Shown one piece after another: positions 55,679 through 64,000 of a DNA stretch of 64,000 nucleotides. Each line of letters opens with the position of its first letter. The first letter of the stretch is position 1. The DNA is from Nitrospira sp. Lineage in GTDB: Bacteria > Nitrospirota > Nitrospiria > Nitrospirales > Nitrospiraceae. The position numbers were made by a program, and so were the translations under genes. Below the pieces are notes generated by a model. That model did no database searches, had not been told where the DNA came from, and worked only from the letters and a program-made list of their open reading frames with translations. The stretch is from the NCBI GenBank assembly GCA_029865225.1, contig JAOUHJ010000002.1, positions 1-64,000 of the forward strand. The letters are read 5' to 3'.

Positions 55679-57829
55679 GTGGATTTTCCGAATGGCACGA
55701 ACAGTTCTCTCCCACAAAATTTGAGCCGTTTACCCGAACTGGCGCAAAATCTCTGGTGGAGTTGGACGCTGGAAGCGCGTCAACTCTTTGAAACCATCGA
55801 TCCGACTCTTTGGTTCCTCACACACCACAACCCGGTCAAACTGCTGGCCGACGTCAAACCCGACCAGTTGACACGTTTAGCTGAAGATCCCTCGTTTCTC
55901 CGTCAATATTCGGCCGTGTTTCGATTGTTCGATGAATATCTGGCCAACAAGAAGAGTTGGGTGGGAACGCACCATGCCGACCTAACAAAGACGACCATCG
56001 CCTACTTTTCGGCTGAATTCGGGTTACATGCTTCTGTGCCGATCTACAGTGGTGGGCTCGGCATCTTGGCCGGAGACCATTGCAAAGAGGCAAGCGACCT
56101 TGGGATCCCCCTGGTCGGTGTCGGGTTCATGTACCCGCAAGGCTATTTCCGGCAACGCATCACCCCTGAAGGCTGGCAAGAGGCAGCCTATGCTCCGTTC
56201 AACCGTGACGAGTCTCCTATTCATCTGGCGCTCACTCCATCGGGAGAACCCTGCCGGTTTGCCGTCGAGATGGGTGGTCGTCGTGTGACTGCGGCAGTCT
56301 GGAAGGTGCTGGTGGGCCGCATCACGCTGTATCTTATCGATACGGATGTGCCGGAAAACAGCCCGGAAGACCGAGCCCTCTCCGCCCGTCTCTACGGCGG
56401 GGATCAAGAAATGCGGGTCTGCCAGGAAATCCTACTGGGTATCGGTGGCGTCCGGATGTTGCGCGCGCTCGGCATCTCGCCGTCGGTCTGGCATGCCAAC
56501 GAAGGTCACTCGGCCTTCCTCACATTGGAACGGGTGCGGGAGCTGGTTCAAAACGGCTCATCCCATGCAGAGGCTTGCGAGCTTGTCCGTCAGAGCACCG
56601 TCTTCACGACGCACACGCCCGTGCCGGCCGGACATGACGTCTTCCCACACCATTTGATGGATCGATACTTTGCCGGCTACTGGGAGCAACTGGCCCTCTC
56701 GCGCGACGAGTTTCTCCGCCTCGGCGAAACTCCCGAATCAGGCGAGCACGGCTTCAACATGACCGCGCTCGTGATGCGTCTGTCGGCCCACGTCAACGGC
56801 GTGAGCCGAGAGCATGGCCGTGTAACGCGAGAGATGTGGCAGCACTTTTGGCCGGGATTGCCAACCGACCAGATTCCTATCCGGAGTATAACCAACGGCA
56901 TTCATGCGCCGACATGGATCTCACCGGAACTGCACCACTTGTATGGCAAGTCCCTCAGCCCAACTTGGACCCAGGCCTGTGATGATCCGGCCATGTGGCA
57001 GCGCGTGATGGATGTCCCTGACCATGAATTGTGGGCCGTTCGACAGACGATGAAGCGCAAACTGATGGGATTCATCCGTGAACGAGCCAGAAACGGGTGG
57101 ATGCAGGGGCATCTCCAACCTTCGCAAGTGATCACACGGGGAACCCTCCTCGACCCCGAAGCGTTGACGATCGGGTTCGGGCGACGGTTCGCCACCTACA
57201 AGCGGGCCACGCTGCTCTTTCGAGACTTGGAACGATTGAAGATCATTCTTCAAGATCGATGGCGTCCGGTTCAACTGATCTTTGCCGGCAAAGCCCATCC
57301 GGCCGATGAACCGGGTCGGTACTTCATTCATGAAGTGTTGAACTTCTGCCATGATCACAAGCTGGGAGGCCACATCGCCTTCCTTGAAGACTACGAGATG
57401 CATATGGCGAAATATCTCGTTCAAGGCGTCGACATTTGGTTGAATACCCCTCGCTTCCCCATGGAGGCCAGCGGTACCAGCGGCATGAAAGCGGCGCTCA
57501 ACGGCGTCCTGAATCTCAGCGTCCTGGATGGATGGTGGGTCGAGGGATACAATGGGGCCAACGGGTGGGGAATCCTACCGCTCACCGAGCCGGTCGAAGC
57601 GCCGGCTCAAGATCATCACGATGTGGAGGAGCTTTATCGCGTGCTGGAACAAGAGGTCGTCCCGCTGTTCTACCAGCGCGATCGAGACGGTATTCCGCGC
57701 GGATGGCTCCAAATGGTCAAAGAATGCATACGCACCGTCGCCCCTCAGTTCTGCACCACGCGCATGCTCAAAGATTATGTCACTCTCATGTACCGTCCCG
57801 CGACGGTGCGCATGCCGACGACATGGTAG
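55679..57829 (+). CDS. glgP: Alpha-glucan (glycogen/maltodextrin) phosphorylase, GT35
   Basis: Releases glucose-1-phosphate from storage glucan. The GTG at 55679 has AAAGGAG 5 nt upstream; 716 residues. It is the short bacterial/archaeal type, with the DUF3417 N-terminal part (NLWWSWTLEARQLFETIDP region), FSAEFGLHASVPIYSGGLGILAGDH (abridged), TTHTPVPAGHDVF and the pyridoxal-phosphate site ASGTSGMKAALNG with Lys604. The downstream HEAT-repeat gene starts 7 nt before its stop. It implies storage-polysaccharide use. Confidence 0.93.
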   Translation: MDFPNGTNSSLPQNLSRLPELAQNLWWSWTLEARQLFETIDPTLWFLTHHNPVKLLADVKPDQLTRLAEDPSFLRQYSAVFRLFDEYLANKKSWVGTHHADLTKTTIAYFSAEFGLHASVPIYSGGLGILAGDHCKEASDLGIPLVGVGFMYPQGYFRQRITPEGWQEAAYAPFNRDESPIHLALTPSGEPCRFAVEMGGRRVTAAVWKVLVGRITLYLIDTDVPENSPEDRALSARLYGGDQEMRVCQEILLGIGGVRMLRALGISPSVWHANEGHSAFLTLERVRELVQNGSSHAEACELVRQSTVFTTHTPVPAGHDVFPHHLMDRYFAGYWEQLALSRDEFLRLGETPESGEHGFNMTALVMRLSAHVNGVSREHGRVTREMWQHFWPGLPTDQIPIRSITNGIHAPTWISPELHHLYGKSLSPTWTQACDDPAMWQRVMDVPDHELWAVRQTMKRKLMGFIRERARNGWMQGHLQPSQVITRGTLLDPEALTIGFGRRFATYKRATLLFRDLERLKIILQDRWRPVQLIFAGKAHPADEPGRYFIHEVLNFCHDHKLGGHIAFLEDYEMHMAKYLVQGVDIWLNTPRFPMEASGTSGMKAALNGVLNLSVLDGWWVEGYNGANGWGILPLTEPVEAPAQDHHDVEELYRVLEQEVVPLFYQRDRDGIPRGWLQMVKECIRTVAPQFCTTRMLKDYVTLMYRPATVRMPTTW

Positions 57830-59235
57830 TTTGGTTCGACGCAAGGAACCGGCGTCCCCTGGAGCAATCGCGGAACAACGGAATACCCAGCCTGTTGGTA
57901 TGGGGGACGCTCGTGCTGAGCCTCATCGTTCCAACGGTGCTCCATGCTGCAGCTCCAGAATCCTCTTCAAAGCTTGAGTCCAAGGCTGCAGCTTTGTTCA
58001 AGGCCGGTGATTTCCCGGCGGTGGCCAGTTTGTTCAGAGAGCTGCCTCCCGACGCAACTCCCTCAAAATCATTCCTCCGGCTGGCCTTGCTGAGTTATGT
58101 CCGGCTGGGACGAACAGACGATGCACTGACAATCTACGCAAAGTTGAGCCAGACGGGGAACTCCCATGATTACTCCCTCCTCCGTCCCTTGGCGCTTGGT
58201 GTGATCACCAGCCACGTCCGAGACCGCCACGAACATGTTCGCATCGCTGCTTACTCGGCTCTGGCTGAGTTAGGCCTCCCGGAAACCGCCGCTTTGTTGG
58301 AAGATGGGTTACTGGATATCTCGGTGGTCGTACGGGCACGAGCAGCAGAAGCGATCGGAAAAGCCGGACTCGCGGCAAAATCCGGTGCCTTGCGTCGCGC
58401 ATTGAGAGATGAGATGCCGACCGTCCGTATTGCCGCCATGGCGGCGTTGGGTGATGCGAAGGCGAGCGATGTTCGACAACGGCTCCTCGATGTCGCCCGC
58501 ACCGAAGACGGACCTGAAGCCGTCTTCGCCTACGCAGCGTTGGTCAAACTGGGCCTCTCCGAGAAGATGAACGATATCAAGAGCGCCGCGACCTTACCAG
58601 ATGCAGAATCGAGAATGGCGGCGCTCGGGGCGCTGGGACGCCTCAAGCACCCCAGCAGCCTGGCAGTCCTGTCCCAAGCGGTGTATGATCCTGATCCATC
58701 CGTGCGAGCCTTCGCCGCAGGAGCATTGGGAGAATTCGGATCTCCAAACGGCGTCGCTCCGTTGACACATGCCATCGGGGACGAAATGGGGATGGTGCGC
58801 GGCGTGGCCGCCGCAAGTTTAGGACGACTCGGCATCAAGGAGAACCGGCCCCTCCTGCTGGCGCTCACCCGGGACCCCAATCCTCACGTCCGTGCCAGCG
58901 CCGCTGAAGGGTTGCTCCGCCTCGGCGATGTCTCGGCCTTGGCTATTGCAACCGATCTCGCGCGACACAAGGACCCTTCCATTCGCGGTGCAGCGGCACA
59001 AGCACTGAGTGCCTCCTCGGACAAGCAAGCCCTGACGCTCCTGCACGCGCTCCTCCAAGACCAGCAACCGCTCCCTCGACTGATGGCTGCTAAAGCATTA
59101 CGAAAGAGCCGCGCCGAGGCCGTCCCGGTCCTGGTCCAAGGGCTCCAAGACTCCGATGAGGCGGTGCGCATCGCGTCGGCACAGAGCCTCCTGCAACAGA
59201 TCATGCAACTGACGTCAGGAACACGTCGCCGTTAA
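57823..59235 (+). CDS. Exported HEAT-repeat protein
   Basis: 470 residues beginning at ATG 57823, 7 nt inside the end of glgP, so translation is probably coupled. A hydrophobic stretch (about 22-42, LLVWGTLVLSLIVPTVLHA) looks like a signal peptide or anchor. From about residue 120 on come repeated 30-residue units of the HEAT/PBS-lyase type, with recurring V-R--AA-ALG-LG cores; I count about nine or ten. Such solenoids bind proteins; the partner is unknown. No catalytic motif. Confidence 0.8.
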   Translation: MVVWFDARNRRPLEQSRNNGIPSLLVWGTLVLSLIVPTVLHAAAPESSSKLESKAAALFKAGDFPAVASLFRELPPDATPSKSFLRLALLSYVRLGRTDDALTIYAKLSQTGNSHDYSLLRPLALGVITSHVRDRHEHVRIAAYSALAELGLPETAALLEDGLLDISVVVRARAAEAIGKAGLAAKSGALRRALRDEMPTVRIAAMAALGDAKASDVRQRLLDVARTEDGPEAVFAYAALVKLGLSEKMNDIKSAATLPDAESRMAALGALGRLKHPSSLAVLSQAVYDPDPSVRAFAAGALGEFGSPNGVAPLTHAIGDEMGMVRGVAAASLGRLGIKENRPLLLALTRDPNPHVRASAAEGLLRLGDVSALAIATDLARHKDPSIRGAAAQALSASSDKQALTLLHALLQDQQPLPRLMAAKALRKSRAEAVPVLVQGLQDSDEAVRIASAQSLLQQIMQLTSGTRRR

Positions 59236-59248
59236 CGAGGAACCTATT

Positions 59249-59704
59249 ATGGTGAAATTTCTCACGGTGCTCCTGCTGCTCGTCGGCGCTTTCGGGGCGG
59301 GTTATTATATGGGGCAACGACCAGTCGGCACACTGCAGCGAACCGTCGCCGAGCTGCAGCAATCCTTAAAAGATGTATCCAGAAATGTGTTGGACACCAC
59401 GCTCGGGATTGAGCGCGATCTCCGCCGTCGTCAGGGACTCGTGGAGGCCAAGTCCAGATTGGTCCAGACCAAGGCCCACATGGTCGAGCGACAGTATGGC
59501 GACGCAGCAAAGGAGCTAGCGCAAGCCATCGATACCGTGGAAGCCCTCACCAAGGGAGCCAAAGCCGATTCCATGACGAAGGCCCTACGAGATCTGGCTG
59601 GGTCACTCCAAGAAGTGAAGCTGGAACTTGCCATGGGGAAGGCGGTTACGCTGAAGAAGTTAGATGAGCTTCAGGTGAGGATGGATCAACTCCTGAGCCA
59701 GTAA
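59249..59704 (+). CDS. Membrane-anchored coiled-coil protein, unknown
   Basis: 151 residues: one N-terminal membrane helix (about 4-22, VLLLLVGAFGAGYYMG), then a charged coiled coil to the end with heptad-like Leu/Val spacing. I do not recognise a family. It starts 13 bp after the HEAT-repeat gene, and its stop is 1 bp from the stop of the opposite gene. Likely same operon as glgP. Confidence 0.7.
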   Translation: MVKFLTVLLLLVGAFGAGYYMGQRPVGTLQRTVAELQQSLKDVSRNVLDTTLGIERDLRRRQGLVEAKSRLVQTKAHMVERQYGDAAKELAQAIDTVEALTKGAKADSMTKALRDLAGSLQEVKLELAMGKAVTLKKLDELQVRMDQLLSQ

Positions 59705-59705
59705 C

Positions 59706-60521
59706 TCAGGCGTTGGTCGGCTGAGAAGAAGACGACTTCTTCCACTTCGCAAGGATACGCTCGACGCGCATCTTCACGACCATGTCCGGGTCCTTGAGCA
59801 ATGGTTTGATGGCCTCACGCCCCCGTTCGTCGCCGATCGACTCTAAGGCAGCAGCCGCCGTTAGCCGAGTGAACCAGTCTTGATCACCGAGCATGGTGAT
59901 GAGCGGCGTGATGGCATCGCTGTTCTTGATCCTCCCCAAAGCCAGCACCGCGCTCTTCCGAACGTTTTCATCCTTGTCTCGAAGCGCCACGATCAACTTC
60001 TCGACCGCAGGCTCACCGAGCTCCACCAAGGCATGAATGGCATCATCCTTAAACTCATCGTTCCGAAGTTGGAGCATCAAGGGATCGAGCACCCGCTCAT
60101 CGCGAATTTTCCCAAGCGCCAAAATGGCATACTTACGCACTTCCCAGTCGCGCAACAGTTTAAGGAGCGTTTCAACAGCGGGAGAGCCCACCTGCCCCAT
60201 CGCCTCGATCGCAACTTCTCGGACCTGCCAATCCCCATCGCGCAACGCGCGGGCCAATGGCTCCACACATCGTTCATCGCCCATCTCGCCGAGCGTGATG
60301 ACGGCCTCTCGACGGACGACCCAATCAGGATCATTGAGGAGATCGATTTGGATATCGATCTCATCTTTGATCTGCTCTTCCTCAAGGGCAACAGCCTCTT
60401 GATCAGCGGGGATCTGGTCCACTTGTATCGAATCAGCCGCGACGTCTCTGACGGGATCCTCACTGGCGTGATGTCCTAGGGGATTCATACCCGGTGATGA
60501 AGATTTTTGATCTTGCTCCAT
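59706..60521 (-). CDS. Cytoplasmic HEAT-repeat protein
   Basis: 271 residues with no signal peptide. The first 45 residues are polar, with an acidic stretch; then about six or seven HEAT/PBS-lyase units with a VRREAVITLGEMGDER-type repeated core and similar -VR--A--ALG-I-D- units. Ends in a Lys/Ser-rich tail. It converges on the coiled-coil gene with a 1-bp gap. No enzyme motif, so probably an adaptor. Confidence 0.8.
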   Translation of the reverse strand: MEQDQKSSSPGMNPLGHHASEDPVRDVAADSIQVDQIPADQEAVALEEEQIKDEIDIQIDLLNDPDWVVRREAVITLGEMGDERCVEPLARALRDGDWQVREVAIEAMGQVGSPAVETLLKLLRDWEVRKYAILALGKIRDERVLDPLMLQLRNDEFKDDAIHALVELGEPAVEKLIVALRDKDENVRKSAVLALGRIKNSDAITPLITMLGDQDWFTRLTAAAALESIGDERGREAIKPLLKDPDMVVKMRVERILAKWKKSSSSQPTNA

Positions 60522-60565
60522 AGAAGAACTACCAGCTGCAACTATTCTGACCGAATACCCAAGCT

Positions 60566-60772
60566 TTATGCGGTGGCCGCCTCTGCCTTACTTCCTGCCG
60601 CTTGCTTCTTCCGTTGTGCCACAGCCCGCCTCTTCCGTTGCTCCCTTTTCAATCGCTTCTTCAGTGATCTGATTGCGGTGTCTCCTTGCGAATTCTTGTG
60701 GTCGGTGAGCTTGGCGGCAATCTTCTTCTTGAGCTTCGCTTCTTCCGGCTCCGCTGCCCGCTTTTTAGCCAT
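60566..60772 (-). CDS. Small basic Lys/Arg/Ala-rich protein
   Basis: 68 residues from ATG 60772 with a GGGAG purine run about 11 nt upstream. Nearly a third are Lys or Arg, with an amphipathic LKKRLKREQRKRRAVAQRKKQ helix. Composition suggests nucleic-acid binding, but no family is recognised. A longer frame to 60895 overlaps the end of rlpA and is not used. Confidence 0.55.
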   Translation of the reverse strand: MAKKRAAEPEEAKLKKKIAAKLTDHKNSQGDTAIRSLKKRLKREQRKRRAVAQRKKQAAGSKAEAATA

Positions 60773-60887
60773 CGATCTGTGCCTCCCCCTTCGGTGAACA
60801 AACACTTTATCGTTTGATAATGAGAACAGGCAGTCTAGTAGAGACCTTTGCGCACTGTCAACCTGGACGACATCCACGTCGGTGGAG

Positions 60888-61523
60888 TTAGGCAAGCACT
60901 AACGCAGCAACCGAAGGTTCCACTGAATGATCGACAGCGAGCATCGCCAGAGCCCAGCGATTACGCCTGGCTACCCAGAGGTCACCCTGAAGGTTTCGAG
61001 CATGAGCAGTCATGCCGGATGAAGTCCGGTCAGCCCATGGCCTGGCATCCGCAGACACCGAGGCCGTTCGTCCAGTAACGGTCTCTACAAGCCACCTGAA
61101 CTCCGGACGGCGCTCACCGACGATCTCAATCTGCACATACGTCAATCCCTCACGCTCCATGCCCAATTGCATCGCTGCTCGGCGGGAAAGATCAAGGATT
61201 CGCCCTTTCTCATAGGGACCTCGGTCGGTAATCCGCACATAGATATGTTTGCCGTTGATGAGGTTGGTGACACGGACAACGCTCCCCAGAGGCATGGTCC
61301 GATGTGCCGCGGTCAGAGCTTCCATGTCGAACAATTCACCGTTCGCCGCCTTCCTGCCGTGGAACTGCGCACCATACCAGGACGCCACCCCTCGATCCTT
61401 GATACCGACGTCAAGTTGCACATCCCCCTTAGGAACCCATGAGCAGGCCCCCAGGGAGAGGCAAAAGAGGAGCGCAAAAGAACTTGAGGTTGAGAGCCGA
61501 GTGCGATGAGAGTAGGTGTTCAT
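60888..61523 (-). CDS. rlpA: RlpA-like lipoprotein (septal ring lytic transglycosylase family)
   Basis: 211 residues. Lipobox SLGAC after a hydrophobic segment predicts lipid anchoring at Cys27. The double-psi beta-barrel follows (GVASWYGAQFHGRKAANGE, AAHRTMPLGSVVRVTNL, VRITDRGPY, ILDLSRRAAMQLGM), with the Asp and His of the catalytic site present. There is no C-terminal SPOR domain; the last 70 residues are unlike it. Acts on peptidoglycan at the cell envelope. Confidence 0.88.
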   Translation of the reverse strand: MNTYSHRTRLSTSSSFALLFCLSLGACSWVPKGDVQLDVGIKDRGVASWYGAQFHGRKAANGELFDMEALTAAHRTMPLGSVVRVTNLINGKHIYVRITDRGPYEKGRILDLSRRAAMQLGMEREGLTYVQIEIVGERRPEFRWLVETVTGRTASVSADARPWADRTSSGMTAHARNLQGDLWVARRNRWALAMLAVDHSVEPSVAALVLA

Positions 61524-61579
61524 GCTATGAGCCGCCTCCCTCTACTGGAATCGTTCACTTCTTAGGACGAGTGGAGATC

Positions 61580-61608
61580 AGAGTATGAAAGGTATGGGCT
61601 TTCAACAA
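61580..61608 (-). promoter_or_regulatory. Putative rlpA promoter
   Basis: Minus strand TTGTTG, 17 bases, TACTCT, about 57 bp before the rlpA start. Each element has mismatches, so low confidence. Confidence 0.3.
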
Positions 61609-61896
61609 CACCGACGGGAGTACCTGTCTCCCCCACCTCCGTATAGAAAACCCGGTGGATCCATGAGGAGAGTCACCCTACACAAAACCGAAAGTGGTCT
61701 GCTCCCTCGGGGTCCAGATATAAATGAGATGGGATCGAAATTCAACACCTGAAGTTGACACGTACTCTAATGATGAGATGGAGACTCCTGAATGAGTCAT
61801 CCGGAACGGCGAAGAACTCTTCCTTTACGACGAACGCGTTCGTACGATCACTCAACGTGATGGAGTCACCTGTCACTCTTAATCCACATGGCCGTA

Positions 61897-61925
61897 TTGA
61901 CTGCTTCGGAGGTTGTGAGTAAGAT
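61897..61925 (+). promoter_or_regulatory. Putative promoter of the ABC transporter operon
   Basis: TTGACT, 17 bases, TAAGAT, about 80 bp upstream of the GTG start at 62007. Best plus-strand match in the gap. Confidence 0.4.
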
Positions 61926-62006
61926 CCCGGTGGTTGATGCTAAGGTTGTTGGTTTGAGAGCGAGACCACTCCAGTCTCCACAGTTGTTCGCACCGATATC
62001 ACTTTC

Positions 62007-62990
62007 GTGATCGACGTTCACAACATTACCAAGCGGTACGGCCATCATACGGCAATCGATCACGTCACCTTTTCGGTGGCCAAGGGAGAGGTGTTGGCAT
62101 TTCTCGGTCCCAATGGGGCAGGCAAGACGACCACGATGCGGATCTTGACGTGCTTTATGCCGGCGACTGAAGGCCACGCGCGTGTCGCGGGATTTGATTG
62201 CACGGATCAGCCACTGGAAGTAAAGCGGCAGATCGGCTATCTGCCGGAGACACCGCCCGTCTATCAGGAGCTCACCGTCACTGAATATCTAACCTTCGTC
62301 GGCCGTCTCCGTGGCATGACGGGGCAGAACCTCACGGCAGGGCTCGACCAAGCCATCGGCAAGCTTGAGCTGGGCTCAGTGCGTCATCGGCTGATCGGAA
62401 ACCTCTCGCGCGGATACCGCCAGCGCGTGGGGCTGGCGCAGGCGTTGCTCCATGATCCCCCAGTCCTGATCCTCGACGAACCGACGGTCGGGCTCGACCC
62501 AAAGCAGATCATCGAGATCCGGGAGCTCATCAAGAGCCTGGCCGGTTCCCATTCCGTGATCCTCAGCACGCACATTCTCCCGGAGGCGACCGCAGTCTGC
62601 CAGCGAGTCGTCATTATCAACAAGGGGCGCATCGTCGCAGAGGACACCCCCGAACAATTGTCGGCCCGATTACGTCAATCAGAGAAGGTTTCCATCACGC
62701 TCAAGACCGTCCCCCCGGACTGCGACATGAAACTTCGCGCGATCCCAGGCATCCTCAATGTGCTGCCGGGACAGGCAGGAGGGAGCTTCCTCCTCGAATG
62801 TGAGCTAGGCCGTGATCTGCGGGATGAGATCGCGCGTCTGGTGGTCTCATCCAACTGGGGCTTGCTCGAACTCCGCACCATATCCATGACATTGGAAGAC
62901 GTCTTCCTCCAACTCACACGCCACGAGGATCACCTCGCAGAGCCGACAGAGGCCATGGTCGGTGCCTCCGCCGAACGGACGGACGCGTAG
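62007..62990 (+). CDS. ABC transporter ATP-binding protein, GldA-like
   Basis: 327 residues from GTG 62007. Walker A GPNGAGKT (34-41), GYLPETPPVYQELTV Q-loop, signature LSRGYRQRVGLAQ, Walker B LILDEPTVGLDP and H-loop STH. The extra C-terminal domain of about 90 residues after GRIVAEDTP is typical of the GldA/NatA branch. It heads an operon with two membrane subunits. GldA-type systems move unknown substrates and are linked to gliding only in Bacteroidetes; that role is not implied here. Confidence 0.88.
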   Translation: MIDVHNITKRYGHHTAIDHVTFSVAKGEVLAFLGPNGAGKTTTMRILTCFMPATEGHARVAGFDCTDQPLEVKRQIGYLPETPPVYQELTVTEYLTFVGRLRGMTGQNLTAGLDQAIGKLELGSVRHRLIGNLSRGYRQRVGLAQALLHDPPVLILDEPTVGLDPKQIIEIRELIKSLAGSHSVILSTHILPEATAVCQRVVIINKGRIVAEDTPEQLSARLRQSEKVSITLKTVPPDCDMKLRAIPGILNVLPGQAGGSFLLECELGRDLRDEIARLVVSSNWGLLELRTISMTLEDVFLQLTRHEDHLAEPTEAMVGASAERTDA

Positions 62991-62998
62991 GTGGATCA

Positions 62999-63769
62999 AT
63001 GACCCCTGTCCAAGCCGTCATCGCCAAAGAACTCCGCGGGTACTTCGTCTCACCCATCGTGTATGTCGTGGGAGCGGTCTTTCTGCTCATCTTTGGACTC
63101 CTCTCGTATCTCTATGTCGGATTTGCCGGGGCACAAGCCATTCAGCTGATGCAAATGCAGGGAGGAGTGGCCCAAATCAACCTGAACGACTTGGTCTTCC
63201 GAAACCTCTTCGCCAGCGTACGAATCGTGCTGCTGATCATTTTGCCGATCCTGACCATGCGCCTCTTCGCAGAAGAACGAAAATTACGAACCTTTGAGTT
63301 CCTGCTCACATCCCCCATCAGAATCACCGACATCATCATCGGCAAATTCGTGAGTGTTCTGTTGATCTATCTCGGGCTCTTGGGATTCACGGTCCTGGTC
63401 CCGACCGTCTTGATGCTGTTCAGCGATTTTGATTGGAACCCAATCTGGACTGGGTACCTGGGAATGGTGCTGTTGGGAGCCTTGTTCCTCTCCGTGGGGG
63501 TCTTTGCCTCGGCGCTGACGGAAAACCAAATCGTCGCCGCCTTTGTCAGCTTCGGCATGTTGTTGACGATCTGGTTGATCGCCGGTTTGGGCAGTCTGTT
63601 CGGTGATACCACCGCCGGCCATATTATTTCATATGTCTCCTACATGGAGCACTATGATCACCTCGTCCGCGGGTTGATCGACACGAGCGACCTCGTGTAC
63701 TTCGGAAGCGGACTCGTGCTCATGCTGTTTCTCACACATCGCGTTGTGGAATCGACTCGCTGGAAATGA
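62999..63769 (+). CDS. ABC-2 type transporter permease, GldF-like
   Basis: 256 residues with six membrane helices. The N-terminal MTPVQAVIAKELRGYFVSPIVYVV and the RLFAEERKLRTFEFLLTSPI region (abridged) are characteristic of GldF/ABC-2 permeases. Begins 8 bp after the ATPase stop and overlaps the next gene by 4 nt. Confidence 0.88.
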   Translation: MTPVQAVIAKELRGYFVSPIVYVVGAVFLLIFGLLSYLYVGFAGAQAIQLMQMQGGVAQINLNDLVFRNLFASVRIVLLIILPILTMRLFAEERKLRTFEFLLTSPIRITDIIIGKFVSVLLIYLGLLGFTVLVPTVLMLFSDFDWNPIWTGYLGMVLLGALFLSVGVFASALTENQIVAAFVSFGMLLTIWLIAGLGSLFGDTTAGHIISYVSYMEHYDHLVRGLIDTSDLVYFGSGLVLMLFLTHRVVESTRWK

Positions 63770-64000
63770 ATCTACGATCCATTCCTCTCGGTCTCATCGG
63801 AATCCTCCTCGGAGTCGGCGGCATGATCGCCTACAGCCTTCGACCAGACTGGCTGTGGGCCGTCACGATTGCGGAGGGGGCGGCGCTCCTATCCTTGGTC
63901 CTGTTCTTCGTCTTGCATTTCGAAACCGTGAAAGCGTTCTCCGGCCGGCGCTCCACGAAGATGGGGCTGAACAGCGCCCTGATGATCCTGCTGTTTTCAG
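63766..64000 (+). CDS. GldG-like ABC auxiliary protein, 3' end cut by window
   Basis: ATG overlaps the permease stop (ATGA). The 78 visible residues hold at least two hydrophobic helices (about 6-23 and 29-52) and a GRRSTKMGLNSALMILL segment resembling the start of GldG-type membrane proteins, which follow GldF in this operon type. Only the start is seen, so the call is tentative. Confidence 0.55.
   Translation, partial: MNLRSIPLGLIGILLGVGGMIAYSLRPDWLWAVTIAEGAALLSLVLFFVLHFETVKAFSGRRSTKMGLNSALMILLFS

Larger units (their letters stand above)
61524..62006. other. Gene-free interval between rlpA and the ABC operon
   Basis: 483 bp between two divergent genes. It holds the two promoter candidates listed separately. 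The only fair ORF is 55 codons (61585-61752, plus), without a recognisable product or a good start signal. No tRNA, repeat or clear hairpin terminator was found. It might contain a decayed gene or a small RNA, but nothing supports either. Confidence 0.4.

Noticed and set aside
57436-57822. In-frame upstream extension of the HEAT-repeat gene
   Set aside because: It lies wholly inside glgP in another frame and is Arg/Gly rich without family likeness; the ATG at 57823 leads directly to a signal peptide.
61585-61752. 55-codon ORF in the rlpA-ABC gap
   Set aside because: No recognisable product and no good start signal; its composition does not look coding.

Overview
The window looks like a chromosomal core region of a Gram-negative (diderm) bacterium, most likely a Nitrospira-type member of the Nitrospirota. 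The diderm call rests on the LPS-transport genes lptC-lptA-lptB, a type IV pilus secretin and an RlpA lipoprotein. The lineage call is an inference from protein flavour and gene company (a surface-adhesin-E-like protein, HEAT-repeat proteins, GldA/GldF-type ABC transporter, DUF4112), not from a search. There is no rRNA, CRISPR array, prophage or insertion sequence.

From the left: the end of an adhesin-E-like gene; then, on the minus strand, glnB-glnA (nitrogen sensing and assimilation), nadE, aroB and the pilus assembly operon pilMNOPQ, headed by a small MerR-like regulator with its own promoter; then lptC-lptA-lptB-rpoN-hpf-rapZ. A perfect 20-bp terminator hairpin (15995-16038) separates these from one of the most complete translation/transcription superclusters possible. 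Read in transcription order (high to low coordinates) it runs tRNA-Tyr, tRNA-Gly, tRNA-Thr, tuf, rpmG, tRNA-Trp, secE, nusG, rplK, rplA, rplJ/rplL, rpoB, rpoC, then from a perfect-consensus promoter rpsL, rpsG, fusA, a second tuf, and the whole S10, spc and alpha series ending with rpoA and rplQ, with adk, map, infA and rpmJ included. It spans about 34 kb.

Right of the tRNAs lies an accessory segment: a secreted HExxH protein, a UvrD-like helicase, a DUF433/DUF5615 toxin-antitoxin pair, a DUF4112 membrane protein, then on the plus strand an unknown conserved protein, an alpha-glucan phosphorylase translationally coupled to a secreted HEAT-repeat protein, and a membrane-anchored coiled-coil protein. 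A second HEAT-repeat protein, a tiny basic protein and RlpA converge from the other strand. The window ends in a GldA/GldF/GldG-like ABC transporter operon, the last gene cut by the window edge.

The most notable observations are: rplJ (L10) has no stop codon and runs in frame into rplL (L7/L12), while rplL keeps its own start and ribosome-binding site; NadE has lost the catalytic cysteine of its glutaminase domain; the two tuf genes are nearly identical with sharply bounded homology; a small MerR-like regulator precedes pilM with helically phased AGTATA-type repeats; and the rplL-rpoB spacer folds into a nested hairpin. Internal starts were corrected where a Shine-Dalgarno sequence or the family's usual N-terminus pointed to them.
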